64,000 nt of DNA from an uncultured Candidatus Binatia bacterium (GTDB lineage: Bacteria > Desulfobacterota > Binatia > Bin18), in NCBI GenBank assembly GCA_958296235.1, contig OY282457.1, positions 2,235,684 to 2,299,683 of the forward strand, written 5' to 3'. Below the pieces are notes generated by a model that worked only from the letters and a program-made list of their open reading frames with translations, was not told the origin of the DNA and did not search any database. This document shows, piece after piece, positions 47,973 through 56,438 of the stretch; position 1 is the first letter of the stretch; the number at the start of each line of letters is the position of its first letter. Both the position numbers and the translations under genes were made by a program.

Positions 47973-49007
47973 TCAACCAGCCGCCGGCAACTCCCAATAG
48001 CGCCGCTGCACGGCCCGCACGTTGGGCAGCAACCCCTGGCGTTCATAGGCGGGAAGCGGGCTGTCCAGCCGGTCGCCGCCCATTTCGTCCAGAACGTGGA
48101 GCACTGAGGTCTCCAGCCCTTCAAGATCGTAGCCGCCTTCGAGAATGGCCGCACAACGGCCCTGGGCCTGATCCCGCGCCACGCGCAGGAGGATACGCGC
48201 CAGGGCACTGAAGCCTTCTGCCGTGACGCTCAGACCACCGAGGGGATCGCGGGCGTGGGCGTCAAAGCCGGCCGAGATCAACACGAACTCGGGCTGAAAC
48301 TGGCGGCAAATTGGATCAATCACCTCTTCAAAGAGCGGCACAATGGCGGCATCTCCCCAGCCGGCGCTGAGCGGCAGATTAACGGTATAGCCCTCGCCGC
48401 TGCCCTGGCCGGCTTCTTCGGCAGCCCCTGTGCCGGGGTAGTACGGATATTGATGGGTCGAGAGATACAGCACGCCAGGATCAGCGTAGAAACTATGCTG
48501 GGTGCCGTTGCCGTGGTGCAGGTCCCAATCCATCACCAGAATCCGGCTCAGCCCAAACCGTTCCCGCAGATATTGCGTGCCCACGGCAACGCTGTTGAAG
48601 AGACAAAAGCCCATGACCCGGTTGCGTTCGGCATGATGGCCGGGCGGTCGCACCAAGGCGAAACCATTGTCTATCTCGCGCTCCATGACTGCATCCAGAA
48701 GAGTCAACAGACCGCCGGTGGCGAGGAGGGCCGTCTCATACGACTGCGCGGACACGCGAGTATCCGCGTCAAAAGCCGCTGCTTCAAGACCGGCGGAGGC
48801 GGCGACCTGACCAATCAGGCTGGTGTCGTGGACCAAAGCGAGTTCTTCATGCGTCGCCGGCCTGGGGTCAAACCGTTTCAACCCGGCGCGTTCATAAGAT
48901 GCGAAGCGGCTGAGTAAGCGACCGATCCGCTCCGCCCGTTCCGGGTGACCCGGACCTGGGTTGTGGTCCTGATAGCGCGCGTCCAGCACGATGCCTGTCT
49001 GTAACAT
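47973..49007 (-). CDS. histone deacetylase family protein (class II-like/AcuC-like)
   Basis: A 344-residue Zn-dependent deacylase. The active-site blocks are intact: RPPGHHAERNRVMGFCLFN (two catalytic His), ILVMDWDLHHGNGTQHSFY (Asp and His zinc ligands), HQYPYYPGTGAAEE, and ISAGFDAHARDPLGGL (Asp ligand). The C-terminal glycine and tyrosine segment EGGYDLEGLE is also present. Bacterial relatives deacetylate polyamines or acetylated lysines (for example on acyl-CoA synthetases). The neighbours (small toxin-antitoxin relics and tat genes) do not reveal a substrate. Confidence 0.93.
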   Translation of the reverse strand: MLQTGIVLDARYQDHNPGPGHPERAERIGRLLSRFASYERAGLKRFDPRPATHEELALVHDTSLIGQVAASAGLEAAAFDADTRVSAQSYETALLATGGLLTLLDAVMEREIDNGFALVRPPGHHAERNRVMGFCLFNSVAVGTQYLRERFGLSRILVMDWDLHHGNGTQHSFYADPGVLYLSTHQYPYYPGTGAAEEAGQGSGEGYTVNLPLSAGWGDAAIVPLFEEVIDPICRQFQPEFVLISAGFDAHARDPLGGLSVTAEGFSALARILLRVARDQAQGRCAAILEGGYDLEGLETSVLHVLDEMGGDRLDSPLPAYERQGLLPNVRAVQRRYWELPAAG

Positions 49008-49098
49008 TGATCGCTCCTTACCGGGCCGGGGGAGTATCCCCCCTCACTCCCCTCTTAATAACGTGTGCTGCAAGGTAGCGGCTTGGGCCCCAGTGCGT

Positions 49099-49184
49099 CC
49101 TTCGACTTCGCCCCTCTGGGGCTACGCTCAGGATGAACGGCGTCTGTCCCGTTCACCCTGAGCGTAGCGAAGCGGAGTCGAAGG
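49099..49184. repeat. 86-bp imperfect inverted repeat
   Basis: CCTTCGACTTCGCCCCTCTG (from 49099) and the ATGAACGG region pair with CCGTTCACCCTGAGCGTAGC and AGTCGAAGG (to 49184). This gives a long imperfect stem with a short loop around CGTCTGTC. It lies between the deacetylase and tat genes. A related single arm occurs at about 10800-10830. Confidence 0.75.
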
Positions 49185-49288
49185 GCCTGCCCGTGTGCAT
49201 CACACATTTAATAAGGGGCTGGGGGATGGGCCCTGGCCATAACTTGCGTCGGTTTTTCGATTATACTACCGTAACCCGAGAGGCAAAT

Positions 49289-49591
49289 ATGTTTGGCATC
49301 GGAATGCCGGAATTGGTGGTGATTATGGTCGTGGCGCTGCTCGTCCTCGGCCCGAAGCGCCTGCCCGAAGCGGCGCGCGGTTTGGGCAAAGCCTTTGCCG
49401 AGCTGCGCCGGGCAACGAGTGGGATCACTGAAGAGCTCGATAATGCCCAGATCATGCTGGACGAAGAAGTGCGCGCCGCCGAACGCAACGCGCGGCCCGG
49501 CTCTTCGGCCATGACGCCCTCTGCCTCTTCCGCTACGCCCCGCTCTTCAGAAAAGCCAGAAAAGAAAGAGAGCGTCGGAGGGGACAATTAG
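49289..49591 (+). CDS. tatB: twin-arginine translocase subunit TatA/TatB
   Basis: A 100-residue Tat subunit. The N-terminal membrane helix with Glu8 (MFGIGMPELVVIMVVALLVL) is followed by GPKRLPEAARGLGKAFAELR, an amphipathic helix, and a charged low-complexity tail. GPKRLP and the length favour TatB, but TatA-like features (GRGLGKA) are also there, and the window has no second copy, so it may serve both roles. I start at the ATG at 49289 (GAGAGG upstream); the longer open frame only translates the inverted repeat. It is 3 bp upstream of tatC. Confidence 0.88.
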   Translation: MFGIGMPELVVIMVVALLVLGPKRLPEAARGLGKAFAELRRATSGITEELDNAQIMLDEEVRAAERNARPGSSAMTPSASSATPRSSEKPEKKESVGGDN

Positions 49592-49594
49592 GGC

Positions 49595-50362
49595 ATGGTC
49601 TATGACGACCGGTCCATGCCGCTCACCGGCCATCTGGATGAGTTGCGCAGCCGTCTCATTCGATCCTTGCTCGCTATCTTCATTGTCTTTCTGCCAGCCT
49701 ATTTCTTTGCCAATGTGCTGTTTGATTTTCTCGCTCAGCCCCTCCACCACATAACCACCGATCCCCATTCGCTGATTGGCACCAGCCCGACTGAGGCGTT
49801 CTTTACGAAAATCAAGGTCGCTTTTATTGCGGCGCTCTTTGGCGCCAGCCCCGCTATTTTCTACCAGCTCTGGCAGTTCGTAGCTCCAGGCTTATACCCG
49901 CAGGAACGCCGCTACGTCTGGCCGTTTGTCATATGCTGTTCATTTTTTTTCGTGCTGGGGGCCGGCTTTTGTTATACCGTCGTCCTGCCGATTGCGTATG
50001 CGTTTTTCCTGGAAGAGTTCCGTAGCATCGGGGTACAGGCAACCTTAAAGATCAGCGAGTATCTGACATTTACGGCCAGAACGCTGCTCGCCTTTGGGGT
50101 CACGTTTGAACTGCCCGTCTTCGCCTTTTTCTTCGCGCGCGTGGGGCTCATCACCCACCGGACCCTTATTGGCGCATTCCGTTATGCCGCGGTCGGCGTA
50201 TTCATCCTGGCCGCCATCCTTACCCCGCCCGACGCCATCTCCCAAATGCTCCTCGCCGGCCCGCTGCTCCTGCTGTATGTGCTCAGTATCGGGGTGGCGT
50301 ATGTGTTTGGGAAGAAGGCGGAGGAGAGTGAGGAGACGGAGTTGGAAGAGTCGGACGAGTAG
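49595..50362 (+). CDS. tatC: twin-arginine translocase subunit TatC
   Basis: A 255-residue inner-membrane receptor for twin-arginine signal peptides. The N-terminal PLTGHLDELRSRLIRSLLAI contains the conserved HLDELR. SPTEAFFTKIKVAFIAALFG, PGLYPQERRYVWPFV and six hydrophobic segments follow, ending in an acidic cytoplasmic tail (KKAEESEETELEESDE). All invariant glutamates appear to be present. It forms a minimal operon with the TatA/B gene. Confidence 0.96.
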   Translation: MVYDDRSMPLTGHLDELRSRLIRSLLAIFIVFLPAYFFANVLFDFLAQPLHHITTDPHSLIGTSPTEAFFTKIKVAFIAALFGASPAIFYQLWQFVAPGLYPQERRYVWPFVICCSFFFVLGAGFCYTVVLPIAYAFFLEEFRSIGVQATLKISEYLTFTARTLLAFGVTFELPVFAFFFARVGLITHRTLIGAFRYAAVGVFILAAILTPPDAISQMLLAGPLLLLYVLSIGVAYVFGKKAEESEETELEESDE

Positions 50363-50373
50363 GGGAAAAAGCC

Positions 50374-50715
50374 ATGAGGACAGATATCAAAGTGACGCCT
50401 TCAAGCGGGAATGTGTTTGCCGACCTCAACCTGTCGAATCCAGAGGAGCGCTTAGTGAAAGCGACCATCGCCTTGAGCATTGGAGAATTGATTGAGAAGC
50501 GGTGCCTCACCCAAGAGAGAGCGGGTGCTGTTCTTGGCCTGCCACAACCGAGCGTCTCGAACCTGGTTCGGGGCAAACTGGAGAAGTTCACAATCGACCG
50601 GCTGCTCCGCTATATGCGGAAGCTCGACTACGATGTCACTATCAGTTTTAAGCTCAAGCCCAAGTCCCGCGACGAGGCCACAATACATGTCAAGGGAGCA
50701 CCCCTGCCAGCCTAG
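50374..50715 (+). CDS. XRE-family HTH protein, HigA-like
   Basis: A 113-residue DNA-binding protein. The helix-turn-helix is LTQERAGAVLGLPQPSVSNL, followed by VRGKLEKFTIDRLLRYMRKL and DYDVTISFK, the layout of HigA-type antitoxins whose toxin is a RelE-fold Gp49-like protein. No toxin gene is adjacent: tatC precedes it by 11 bp and another XRE gene follows. It shares SGNVF-x-D and FT-I/V-DRL motifs with the next gene, so the two are paralogues. Confidence 0.85.
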   Translation: MRTDIKVTPSSGNVFADLNLSNPEERLVKATIALSIGELIEKRCLTQERAGAVLGLPQPSVSNLVRGKLEKFTIDRLLRYMRKLDYDVTISFKLKPKSRDEATIHVKGAPLPA

Positions 50716-50760
50716 GGCGTTTCACGATAGGCCCTTGGCCGTGCAGGAGGATATCCCGTC

Positions 50761-51204
50761 ATGGCTGTTCGAGAGAAAAGCAAGCTCCGTTTTCTCTATA
50801 CCGAAGAGGGATTGCTGGCTGAAATAACGCCGGAAAAAGCGCACGCCGAAACGCCTGAAGGAGATGTTACGATGAGCAAAACACGTGGGGAAGAACTCGA
50901 ACTGGTTCATGGTAGTGGGAATGTATTCCGTGACTTCGATGATCCGCAAGCCGATATCTTACAGCTCAAGAGCATACTGGCGGCTCAGATTATCGGCATT
51001 CTGGATGACCGGAATCTGTCTGTTCGGAAAGCCCAACAATTAACCGGGATCGCGGCAAGTGAGTTTTCCCGGGTCCGTAACGCCAAGCTCACTCGTTTTA
51101 CGGTGGACCGCCTGATGACCCTCTTGAACAAGCTCGATCAGGAGGTAGAGGTCACGGTTACAATCCGGCCACGTACTCACACCCACCACCATGTCTCGGT
51201 ATAA
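50761..51204 (+). CDS. XRE-family HTH protein, HigA-like, with short N-terminal extension
   Basis: A 147-residue protein from the ATG at 50761 (GCAGGAGG upstream). A second start at 50872 (GGAGATGTTACG upstream) would give 110 residues beginning MSKTRGEELELVHGSGNVFR, which fits the family length. The HTH is LSVRKAQQLTGIAASEFSRV, then RNAKLTRFTVDRLMTLLNKL. The first 37 residues (RFLYTEEGLLAEITPEKAHA) have no counterpart in the neighbouring gene, so two products or a recent fusion are possible. No toxin partner is visible. Confidence 0.8.
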   Translation: MAVREKSKLRFLYTEEGLLAEITPEKAHAETPEGDVTMSKTRGEELELVHGSGNVFRDFDDPQADILQLKSILAAQIIGILDDRNLSVRKAQQLTGIAASEFSRVRNAKLTRFTVDRLMTLLNKLDQEVEVTVTIRPRTHTHHHVSV

Positions 51205-51219
51205 TCGGAATCAATACTC

Positions 51220-51501
51220 CTACTGCTCTTTGTTCGTGATATTTTCTGGATGCATCTTCTCCATCAACCAGTCATCGTACGCGGTCGGACGGGGGACCTG
51301 GTGCCAGTCCATATGCTGACGCAGGGATTCGAGCGCGGCCCAGGCGTCATCGATAAAGTCCGGCACGATCAGGAGCACGATAATAGCCTTGGTGTTGTCA
51401 ATCGTGCGGACAATGCCGAGTTCTTCGTAGGACTCAATGGCACATTTGATAAGCGCAATATCGGCCCGCTCAACCCGCAGGTAAATGTCGATCAGCTCCA
51501 T
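51220..51501 (-). CDS. DUF4911 family small protein
   Basis: A 93-residue protein from the ATG at 51501, preferred to the TTG at 51534. The sequence DIYLRVERADIALIKCAIES, then YEELGIVRTIDNTKAIIVLL and VPDFIDDAWAALESL, fits the DUF4911 pattern as I know it (alpha/beta sandwich, ACT-like). No function is established. It is convergent with the XRE gene and upstream of no obvious operon partner. Confidence 0.65.
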   Translation of the reverse strand: MELIDIYLRVERADIALIKCAIESYEELGIVRTIDNTKAIIVLLIVPDFIDDAWAALESLRQHMDWHQVPRPTAYDDWLMEKMHPENITNKEQ

Positions 51502-51675
51502 GTCCGCACCACAAAGAGTAGCCGTGTCCTCCAATCGATATTCGCTGTTGACACGTTTACTCTTCGAGTACTGCGTGCCAGGGCTGGAGTCAAGCTTGAC
51601 GTGACACCAGCGGCCTACTAGAGTCTGACTCTGCTGTGTCGGAGCTACCCGACCGGCTGGAAAGAAGGAGGGAGT

Positions 51676-52881
51676 ATGCCGGGTGCCTTATCAGGTTTTC
51701 GGATCATTGAATGCGGAGAAATGGTTTCTGCCGCCTACGCCAGCAAGCTCATGGCCGACATGGGCGCAGAGGTCATCAAGATTGAGTCGCCGCACGGGGG
51801 AGACGCGGCCCGTCAGCGCGGTCCGTTTCCAGGCGGAGAGCCACACACGGAAAAGAGCGGACTCTATCTTTTCCTGAACACCAATAAACGTGGGATCACG
51901 CTCGACCTGGAACAGCCCCAGGGCCAGGAGGTCTTTCAGCGTCTCGTCAAAGACGCGGACCTGCTTATCCATAATGTCCAGCCCGGGCATATGCCGCCCC
52001 TTGGTCTGGACTACGACCGTCTGGCAGCCATGAATCCCCGCCTGGTCATGACCTCCATCACCCCTTTCGGCCTCAGAGGACCGCACGCGGAGTATGAGGC
52101 GTCTGACCTCACCCTGTGGAATGCTGGCGGGCTGTGCTTTCTGAACGGCGGGGGGCCGGGCACCGACCATCTTCCACCGCTCAAGGCCTTTGGCCAGCAG
52201 TCCGGGTTTACCGCCGGGGTGCACGCCGCGGTGGCGTCGCTCGGCGCGCTGTTTGCCCGCCTGCGCGGCGGGTTGGGCCAGCACGTCGAGTTCTCCGTCC
52301 AGGAATGCCTGATGGGCATATCGGAGTTCGGGACCATGATGGCCGCCTATGCCGGCGTGGCGGTGACGCGGCTGGGACATAAACCGATTCAGCCGCTGGA
52401 CCTGTTGGAGTGCAAAGACGGCTGGATCTTCATCTGCTGTGTGGAGGAGCATCACTGGCACTCGTTTGTTGATCTGATGGACAATCCGGAGTGGGCCGCC
52501 GAGCCGATTTTCGAGGATCGACTGAAACGGGGCGAGAGCTGGGACGCGCTCAAGCTGCTCATTCAAGACTGGGTCAAGGATTTCACCGTACAGGATTTAT
52601 ACCTCAAGGCGCAGGCGCGCCGGATTCCCTTTGCCCCAGTCTCAACTATGGGCTATTTGCTGAACTCCGAACATCTCAACGCCCGCGGCTTTTTTGTCCA
52701 GCTCGATCATCCCGAAGCGGGCAGCCTGACCTATCCCGGCGCACCCCATATCTGCTCGGAAACGCCGTGGGAACTGCGCCGGCCGGCCCCGTGTTTGGGA
52801 CAGCATAACACCGAGGTCTATACCGAACTCGGCATGACCGCCCAGGACCTGGCTGCGCTTCAGCGAGCCGGGACCGTCTAG
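51676..52881 (+). CDS. CaiB/BaiF CoA-transferase family protein
   Basis: A 401-residue class III CoA-transferase-fold protein with a strong RBS (AAGGAGGGAGT). It has FRIIECGEMVSAAYASKLMA, DMGAEVIKIESPHGG and MTSITPFGLRGPHAEYEASD. The catalytic Asp position aligns as Gly (AFGQQSGFTAGVHAAVAS), as in a large subfamily whose activity is unclear. The part RGPFPGGEPHTEKSGLYLFL, then NTNKRGITLDL, shows the ancestral loop that is enlarged by a palindromic element in the paralogue at 23666. It is followed 22 bp later by another CoA-transferase gene; the two may work as a heteromeric pair. Confidence 0.9.
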   Translation: MPGALSGFRIIECGEMVSAAYASKLMADMGAEVIKIESPHGGDAARQRGPFPGGEPHTEKSGLYLFLNTNKRGITLDLEQPQGQEVFQRLVKDADLLIHNVQPGHMPPLGLDYDRLAAMNPRLVMTSITPFGLRGPHAEYEASDLTLWNAGGLCFLNGGGPGTDHLPPLKAFGQQSGFTAGVHAAVASLGALFARLRGGLGQHVEFSVQECLMGISEFGTMMAAYAGVAVTRLGHKPIQPLDLLECKDGWIFICCVEEHHWHSFVDLMDNPEWAAEPIFEDRLKRGESWDALKLLIQDWVKDFTVQDLYLKAQARRIPFAPVSTMGYLLNSEHLNARGFFVQLDHPEAGSLTYPGAPHICSETPWELRRPAPCLGQHNTEVYTELGMTAQDLAALQRAGTV

Positions 52882-52903
52882 GGGCAAGCAAAAGGAGAAG
52901 ATC

Positions 52904-54118
52904 ATGAGCCGACCGCCGTTGGATGGAATCCGCGTTGTTGACTTTTGCTGGGCGTGGGCCGGCCCGTATGGCTCCCTGCAACTGGCCCACCTGGGCGCGG
53001 ACGTCATTCGGATCGAGAGCGCCAAACGCTTATGTCCGTCACGCCTTATTCCGCCCTGGCCAGACAACGAATCGGGGGTGAATCGGGCGGGCTATTTTAA
53101 CCAGTACAACCAGGGCAAACGCTCCCTCACGCTGGACCTGAAAGCCCCGGAAGCCATCGATATTGCGAAGACGCTGGTCTCAAAGAGCGATATCGTGATG
53201 AATAATTTCGCCTCCGGGGTGATGGAAAAACTTGGGGTGGGCTATGACGTTCTGCGCCGCATCAAGTCTGACATCATCATGGTCTCTTTACCCGGCTATG
53301 GGACGAGCGGGCCGGAAAAAGACTTTGTGTCCTATGGTCCGCCGCAGGTCGCCCAGAGCGGCCTGTCAGCCCTGACCGGCTATGTTGGCGGTCCGCCCAT
53401 GATGGCGGGTTTTTCCTATGGCGACCCCAACGGCGGCATCCACGCCACGTTTGCCGTCATGAGCGCCTTACTCCACCGTGAAAAAACCGGGCAGGGCCAG
53501 TATATCGACCTCTCCCAGTGGGAGGCGGCGATCATGTTATTGCCCGAAGCCGTCATGGACTACAGCATGAACGGCACCCAACCCGAACGTATGGGCAATC
53601 GCGATCCCCACATGGCGCCCCACGGCGTGTTTCGTTCCAAAGGTGACGACCGCTGGGTCAGCCTGTCGGTCCGGGACGAGGCGGAATGGCAGCGCTTGGG
53701 TGCGGTCATGGGCCAACCCGAGCTCAGCTCGGACGCGCGTTTTGCCAGCCTGGCCGCGCGGAAGGAAAATGAGGCTGCGCTGGAAGAGATCGTGACGGCC
53801 TGGACCCAAGAGCGCACCGCGGACGAGGCCACGCAGGCGCTACAGAAGGTCGGCATTCCTGCTTATCCGTCGCTTGATGCGCTTGACATGATCAACAACC
53901 CGCACGTGGGCGCGCGGGACTATTTTGTGGAGCTGGAGCACCCCGAGGTGGGCACCCGCCGGCATATGGGCATTCCCTGGACCATGTCCCGCACACCGTG
54001 TGAGATACGGCGTCCGGCTCCCTGCCTGGGTCAGGACACGGAGGCCGTGCTGACCGACATCGTCGGCCTGAGTCAGAGCGAGATCGCCGCACTCCGAGCA
54101 AAGGATATTCTGACCTAG
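52904..54118 (+). CDS. CaiB/BaiF CoA-transferase family protein
   Basis: A 404-residue class III CoA-transferase, with AAAAGGAGAAG before the ATG. It has GIRVVDFCWAWAGPYGSLQL, HLGADVIRIESAKR and VSLPGYGTSGPEKDFVSYG. The Asp nucleophile is kept (FSYGDPNGGIHATFAV), and GQGQYIDLSQWEA follows. It is therefore probably the catalytic partner of the upstream CoA-transferase-like protein, which lacks the Asp. The VSYGP block is shared with the gene at 45830. The substrate is unknown; an amidohydrolase gene converges from the other side. Confidence 0.9.
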   Translation: MSRPPLDGIRVVDFCWAWAGPYGSLQLAHLGADVIRIESAKRLCPSRLIPPWPDNESGVNRAGYFNQYNQGKRSLTLDLKAPEAIDIAKTLVSKSDIVMNNFASGVMEKLGVGYDVLRRIKSDIIMVSLPGYGTSGPEKDFVSYGPPQVAQSGLSALTGYVGGPPMMAGFSYGDPNGGIHATFAVMSALLHREKTGQGQYIDLSQWEAAIMLLPEAVMDYSMNGTQPERMGNRDPHMAPHGVFRSKGDDRWVSLSVRDEAEWQRLGAVMGQPELSSDARFASLAARKENEAALEEIVTAWTQERTADEATQALQKVGIPAYPSLDALDMINNPHVGARDYFVELEHPEVGTRRHMGIPWTMSRTPCEIRRPAPCLGQDTEAVLTDIVGLSQSEIAALRAKDILT

Positions 54119-54128
54119 ATCTGCTGTC

Positions 54129-55238
54129 CTATAATCCGTATAAACGCCGCGCATTCTCATAGGTAATTTTGCGCTTGATCTCGGCGGGGATGCCGGCAAA
54201 GTTCCGCTCTATCACTGTGCGTGAGCGCGGCCAGGTTGAGGCGCGGTGGGGGAAATCCGACGCCCACATCAGATTGTCCGCGCCGCTCAGCTCATAGGTC
54301 ATGACCCCGGCCCGGTCGTCTTGAAAGGTGGCAGAGATCTGTCGTTTGAAATACTCGCTGGGCAGGAGGGTATTCGGGGTTGGGTCCACATACTTGAGCG
54401 TTTCGGACGAGATGTCCAGACGACTCAGATAATGGGCAATCCAGCCGATATCGTTTTCCGCGGAAACCAGCTTCAGCCTGGGAAAGCGTTCGCATACGCC
54501 GTTATAAATCAGATCGGTCAGCGAGTTTTGGACCTCGTGAATAATAGACATGTTTGAGGCAACCCGTCCCTTTTTGAGCCGGATGTTTTGCTTGCCGGTC
54601 AGAATATGCAGGCTCACCGGCAGGTTCAGATCCTGAGCGGCCGCCCAGAACGCATCAAAAGAGGTGTCGCTGTAGGGCACCTCTCGGGGGGAGGCTGCGT
54701 TAATCATGATCCCGCGCAATCCTTTATTGGCCACGCGTTGCAGCTCGCCCACGGCCTGCTCAATATCCTGCATGGCAATCAGCCCCAAACCAACAAGGCG
54801 CTGGGGGGCGTGGCTGGTAAATTCGGCTATCCAGTCGTTATAGGCCCGGAAGCACGCCCACTGAAGGTTGACGTCTGTGAGGTGGAAGAGGAACATGCCA
54901 AGAGTCGTATACAGCACTTCTCCCTCGACCCCGTCGATATCCTGATCCTTGAGCCGTTCGACCGGGTCCCAACCACTCGGACGCGCCTGCTCGTAGCCGA
55001 CGTTCTGATTGGTCGCCAAGTCTTTGGGGTCCTTGCCGGCGGCAAACCCGCCACCCACGGGAAACGGCGTGAGCCCTTCCGCAACAAAAAAGCTGCCCGG
55101 TTTGTCTTGATAGTCTTTGATGACGCGTGGCGCTCGGTCTCGAAAGCCCCGGTCGACGCGTTGAACCCAGAGGTCCGCAGGCTCTATGGTGTGCGAGTCC
55201 GCAGAAAAAATCGTGCTCGGCATGGAATCTTGGGCCAT
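54129..55238 (-). CDS. amidohydrolase (ACMSD/decarboxylase-like)
   Basis: A 369-residue TIM-barrel protein of the amidohydrolase_2 group. FSADSHTIEPADLW supplies the first metal ligands (D-x-H). LPVSLHILTGK has the barrel His, LVSAENDIGWIAHYLSRLD lies on strand six, and NLMWASDFPHRASTWP contains the conserved Asp-Phe-Pro-His. Such enzymes perform non-oxidative decarboxylation or hydrolysis of ring compounds, with Zn or Mn. It is convergent with the CoA-transferase pair. Its substrate cannot be deduced, but a catabolic role together with the CoA-transferases is plausible. Confidence 0.88.
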   Translation of the reverse strand: MAQDSMPSTIFSADSHTIEPADLWVQRVDRGFRDRAPRVIKDYQDKPGSFFVAEGLTPFPVGGGFAAGKDPKDLATNQNVGYEQARPSGWDPVERLKDQDIDGVEGEVLYTTLGMFLFHLTDVNLQWACFRAYNDWIAEFTSHAPQRLVGLGLIAMQDIEQAVGELQRVANKGLRGIMINAASPREVPYSDTSFDAFWAAAQDLNLPVSLHILTGKQNIRLKKGRVASNMSIIHEVQNSLTDLIYNGVCERFPRLKLVSAENDIGWIAHYLSRLDISSETLKYVDPTPNTLLPSEYFKRQISATFQDDRAGVMTYELSGADNLMWASDFPHRASTWPRSRTVIERNFAGIPAEIKRKITYENARRLYGL

Positions 55239-55407
55239 GTTGTCCCCCTTCCTTTGTGGCTGTGATTATCCTGCGGTTGGCTTGGCAATGTCAATCCGAC
55301 CGAACCCTTTGGGGTGTATTCTATTCGTCCTGTCGAGTGGGGTGTATAGACGCGCGGGCGAGGGGTAGAATCCGACCCTGACGGTATTGACAGTGCAGGA
55401 GATTCGT

Positions 55408-56385
55408 ATGCGCTACATCGTCTACGGAGCCGGTGGTATCGGTGGGGCCATTGGGGCACGGCTGTTTCAGCGCGGGCATGAAGTTATCCTGATCTGCCGG
55501 GGTGCGCACTTACGCGCCATCCAATCCACAGGACTGACCTTAAAGACCCCCAGGGAAACCCTTGAACTCGCAATCCGCGCGGTGAGCCATCCTGAGAACA
55601 TCACGTTTACCCCGGATGATGTCGTGTTGCTGACGATGAAGTCCCAGGACACAGAACTGGCGCTGCGCGACCTTGAGCGCGCGGGAGGTCGGGACCTGGC
55701 CGTCATCTGCGGTCAGAATGGGGTGGACAATGAACGCCTGGCCATTCGCCGATTTGCGCACGTCTACGGCATGGTTGTCTGGATGCCAGCCACTTATTTA
55801 GCGCCCGGCCTGGTGCTGAATCATGCCGAGCCCGTTGGCGGGATTCTGGATGCCGGGCGCTATCCCAACGGGGTTGACCCGCTCATCACTCAGGTGACGC
55901 AAGATTTGACCACCTGTGGCTTTCGCGCTGCGCCCGACCATAATATTATGCGCTGGAAATACACCAAGCTGCTGAGTAATGTGCGCAACGCCTTTCAGGC
56001 GGCGTGCGGATTTGAGGCGCGGTCGCGAAAAATTATTCGCGCGCTCCGCGCCGAAGCCCTCGCCTGCTACCAGGCCGCGGGGATTGAGTTTATGCCCGAA
56101 GATGAATTACAGGCGCGGGTACGCTCTCAGATCAAGCTCGCTGCTATTGAGGGCCACCCGCGGGCGGGCGGTTCGTCGTGGCAAAGTCTGATGCGCGGTT
56201 TACCGACGATCGAGGCTGACTTTTTGAACGGAGAGATCGTTATGCTGGGTAGACTCCACGGTATTCCCACCCCCTGCAACGCCCTGCTGCAACACGTTGC
56301 CAACGACATGGCCGCTGCCGGCCGGAAGCCGGGCAGCATTGCGGTTGCAGACCTGGAACGCCAGCTTGATGAGGTCGGCAGCTAG
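55408..56385 (+). CDS. ketopantoate reductase-like (ApbA/PanE family) oxidoreductase
   Basis: A 325-residue NADP-dependent reductase starting at the ATG at 55408 (GGAG seven bases before). The N-terminus has MRYIVYGAGGIGGAIGARLF. The middle contains VLLTMKSQDTELALRDLERA and VICGQNGVDNERLAIRRFA. The catalytic Lys lies in WKYTKLLSNVRNAFQAACG (about residue 190). The C-terminal helices carry RAGGSSWQSLMRGLPTIEAD, then FLNGEIV, close to PanE. Family members also reduce other 2-oxo acids, so pantothenate synthesis is not certain without companion genes, and none are in the window. Confidence 0.88.
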   Translation: MRYIVYGAGGIGGAIGARLFQRGHEVILICRGAHLRAIQSTGLTLKTPRETLELAIRAVSHPENITFTPDDVVLLTMKSQDTELALRDLERAGGRDLAVICGQNGVDNERLAIRRFAHVYGMVVWMPATYLAPGLVLNHAEPVGGILDAGRYPNGVDPLITQVTQDLTTCGFRAAPDHNIMRWKYTKLLSNVRNAFQAACGFEARSRKIIRALRAEALACYQAAGIEFMPEDELQARVRSQIKLAAIEGHPRAGGSSWQSLMRGLPTIEADFLNGEIVMLGRLHGIPTPCNALLQHVANDMAAAGRKPGSIAVADLERQLDEVGS

Positions 56386-56438
56386 GCGCTCGTGTGGGAG
56401 ACGTTCTGTCTTCCGCGCAGATCGGGTATAGTAACGCC

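Noticed and set aside
49133-49288. Upstream extension of the TatA/B gene
   Set aside because: It translates one arm of the 86-bp inverted repeat; the MFGIGMPEL start is the conserved N-terminus.
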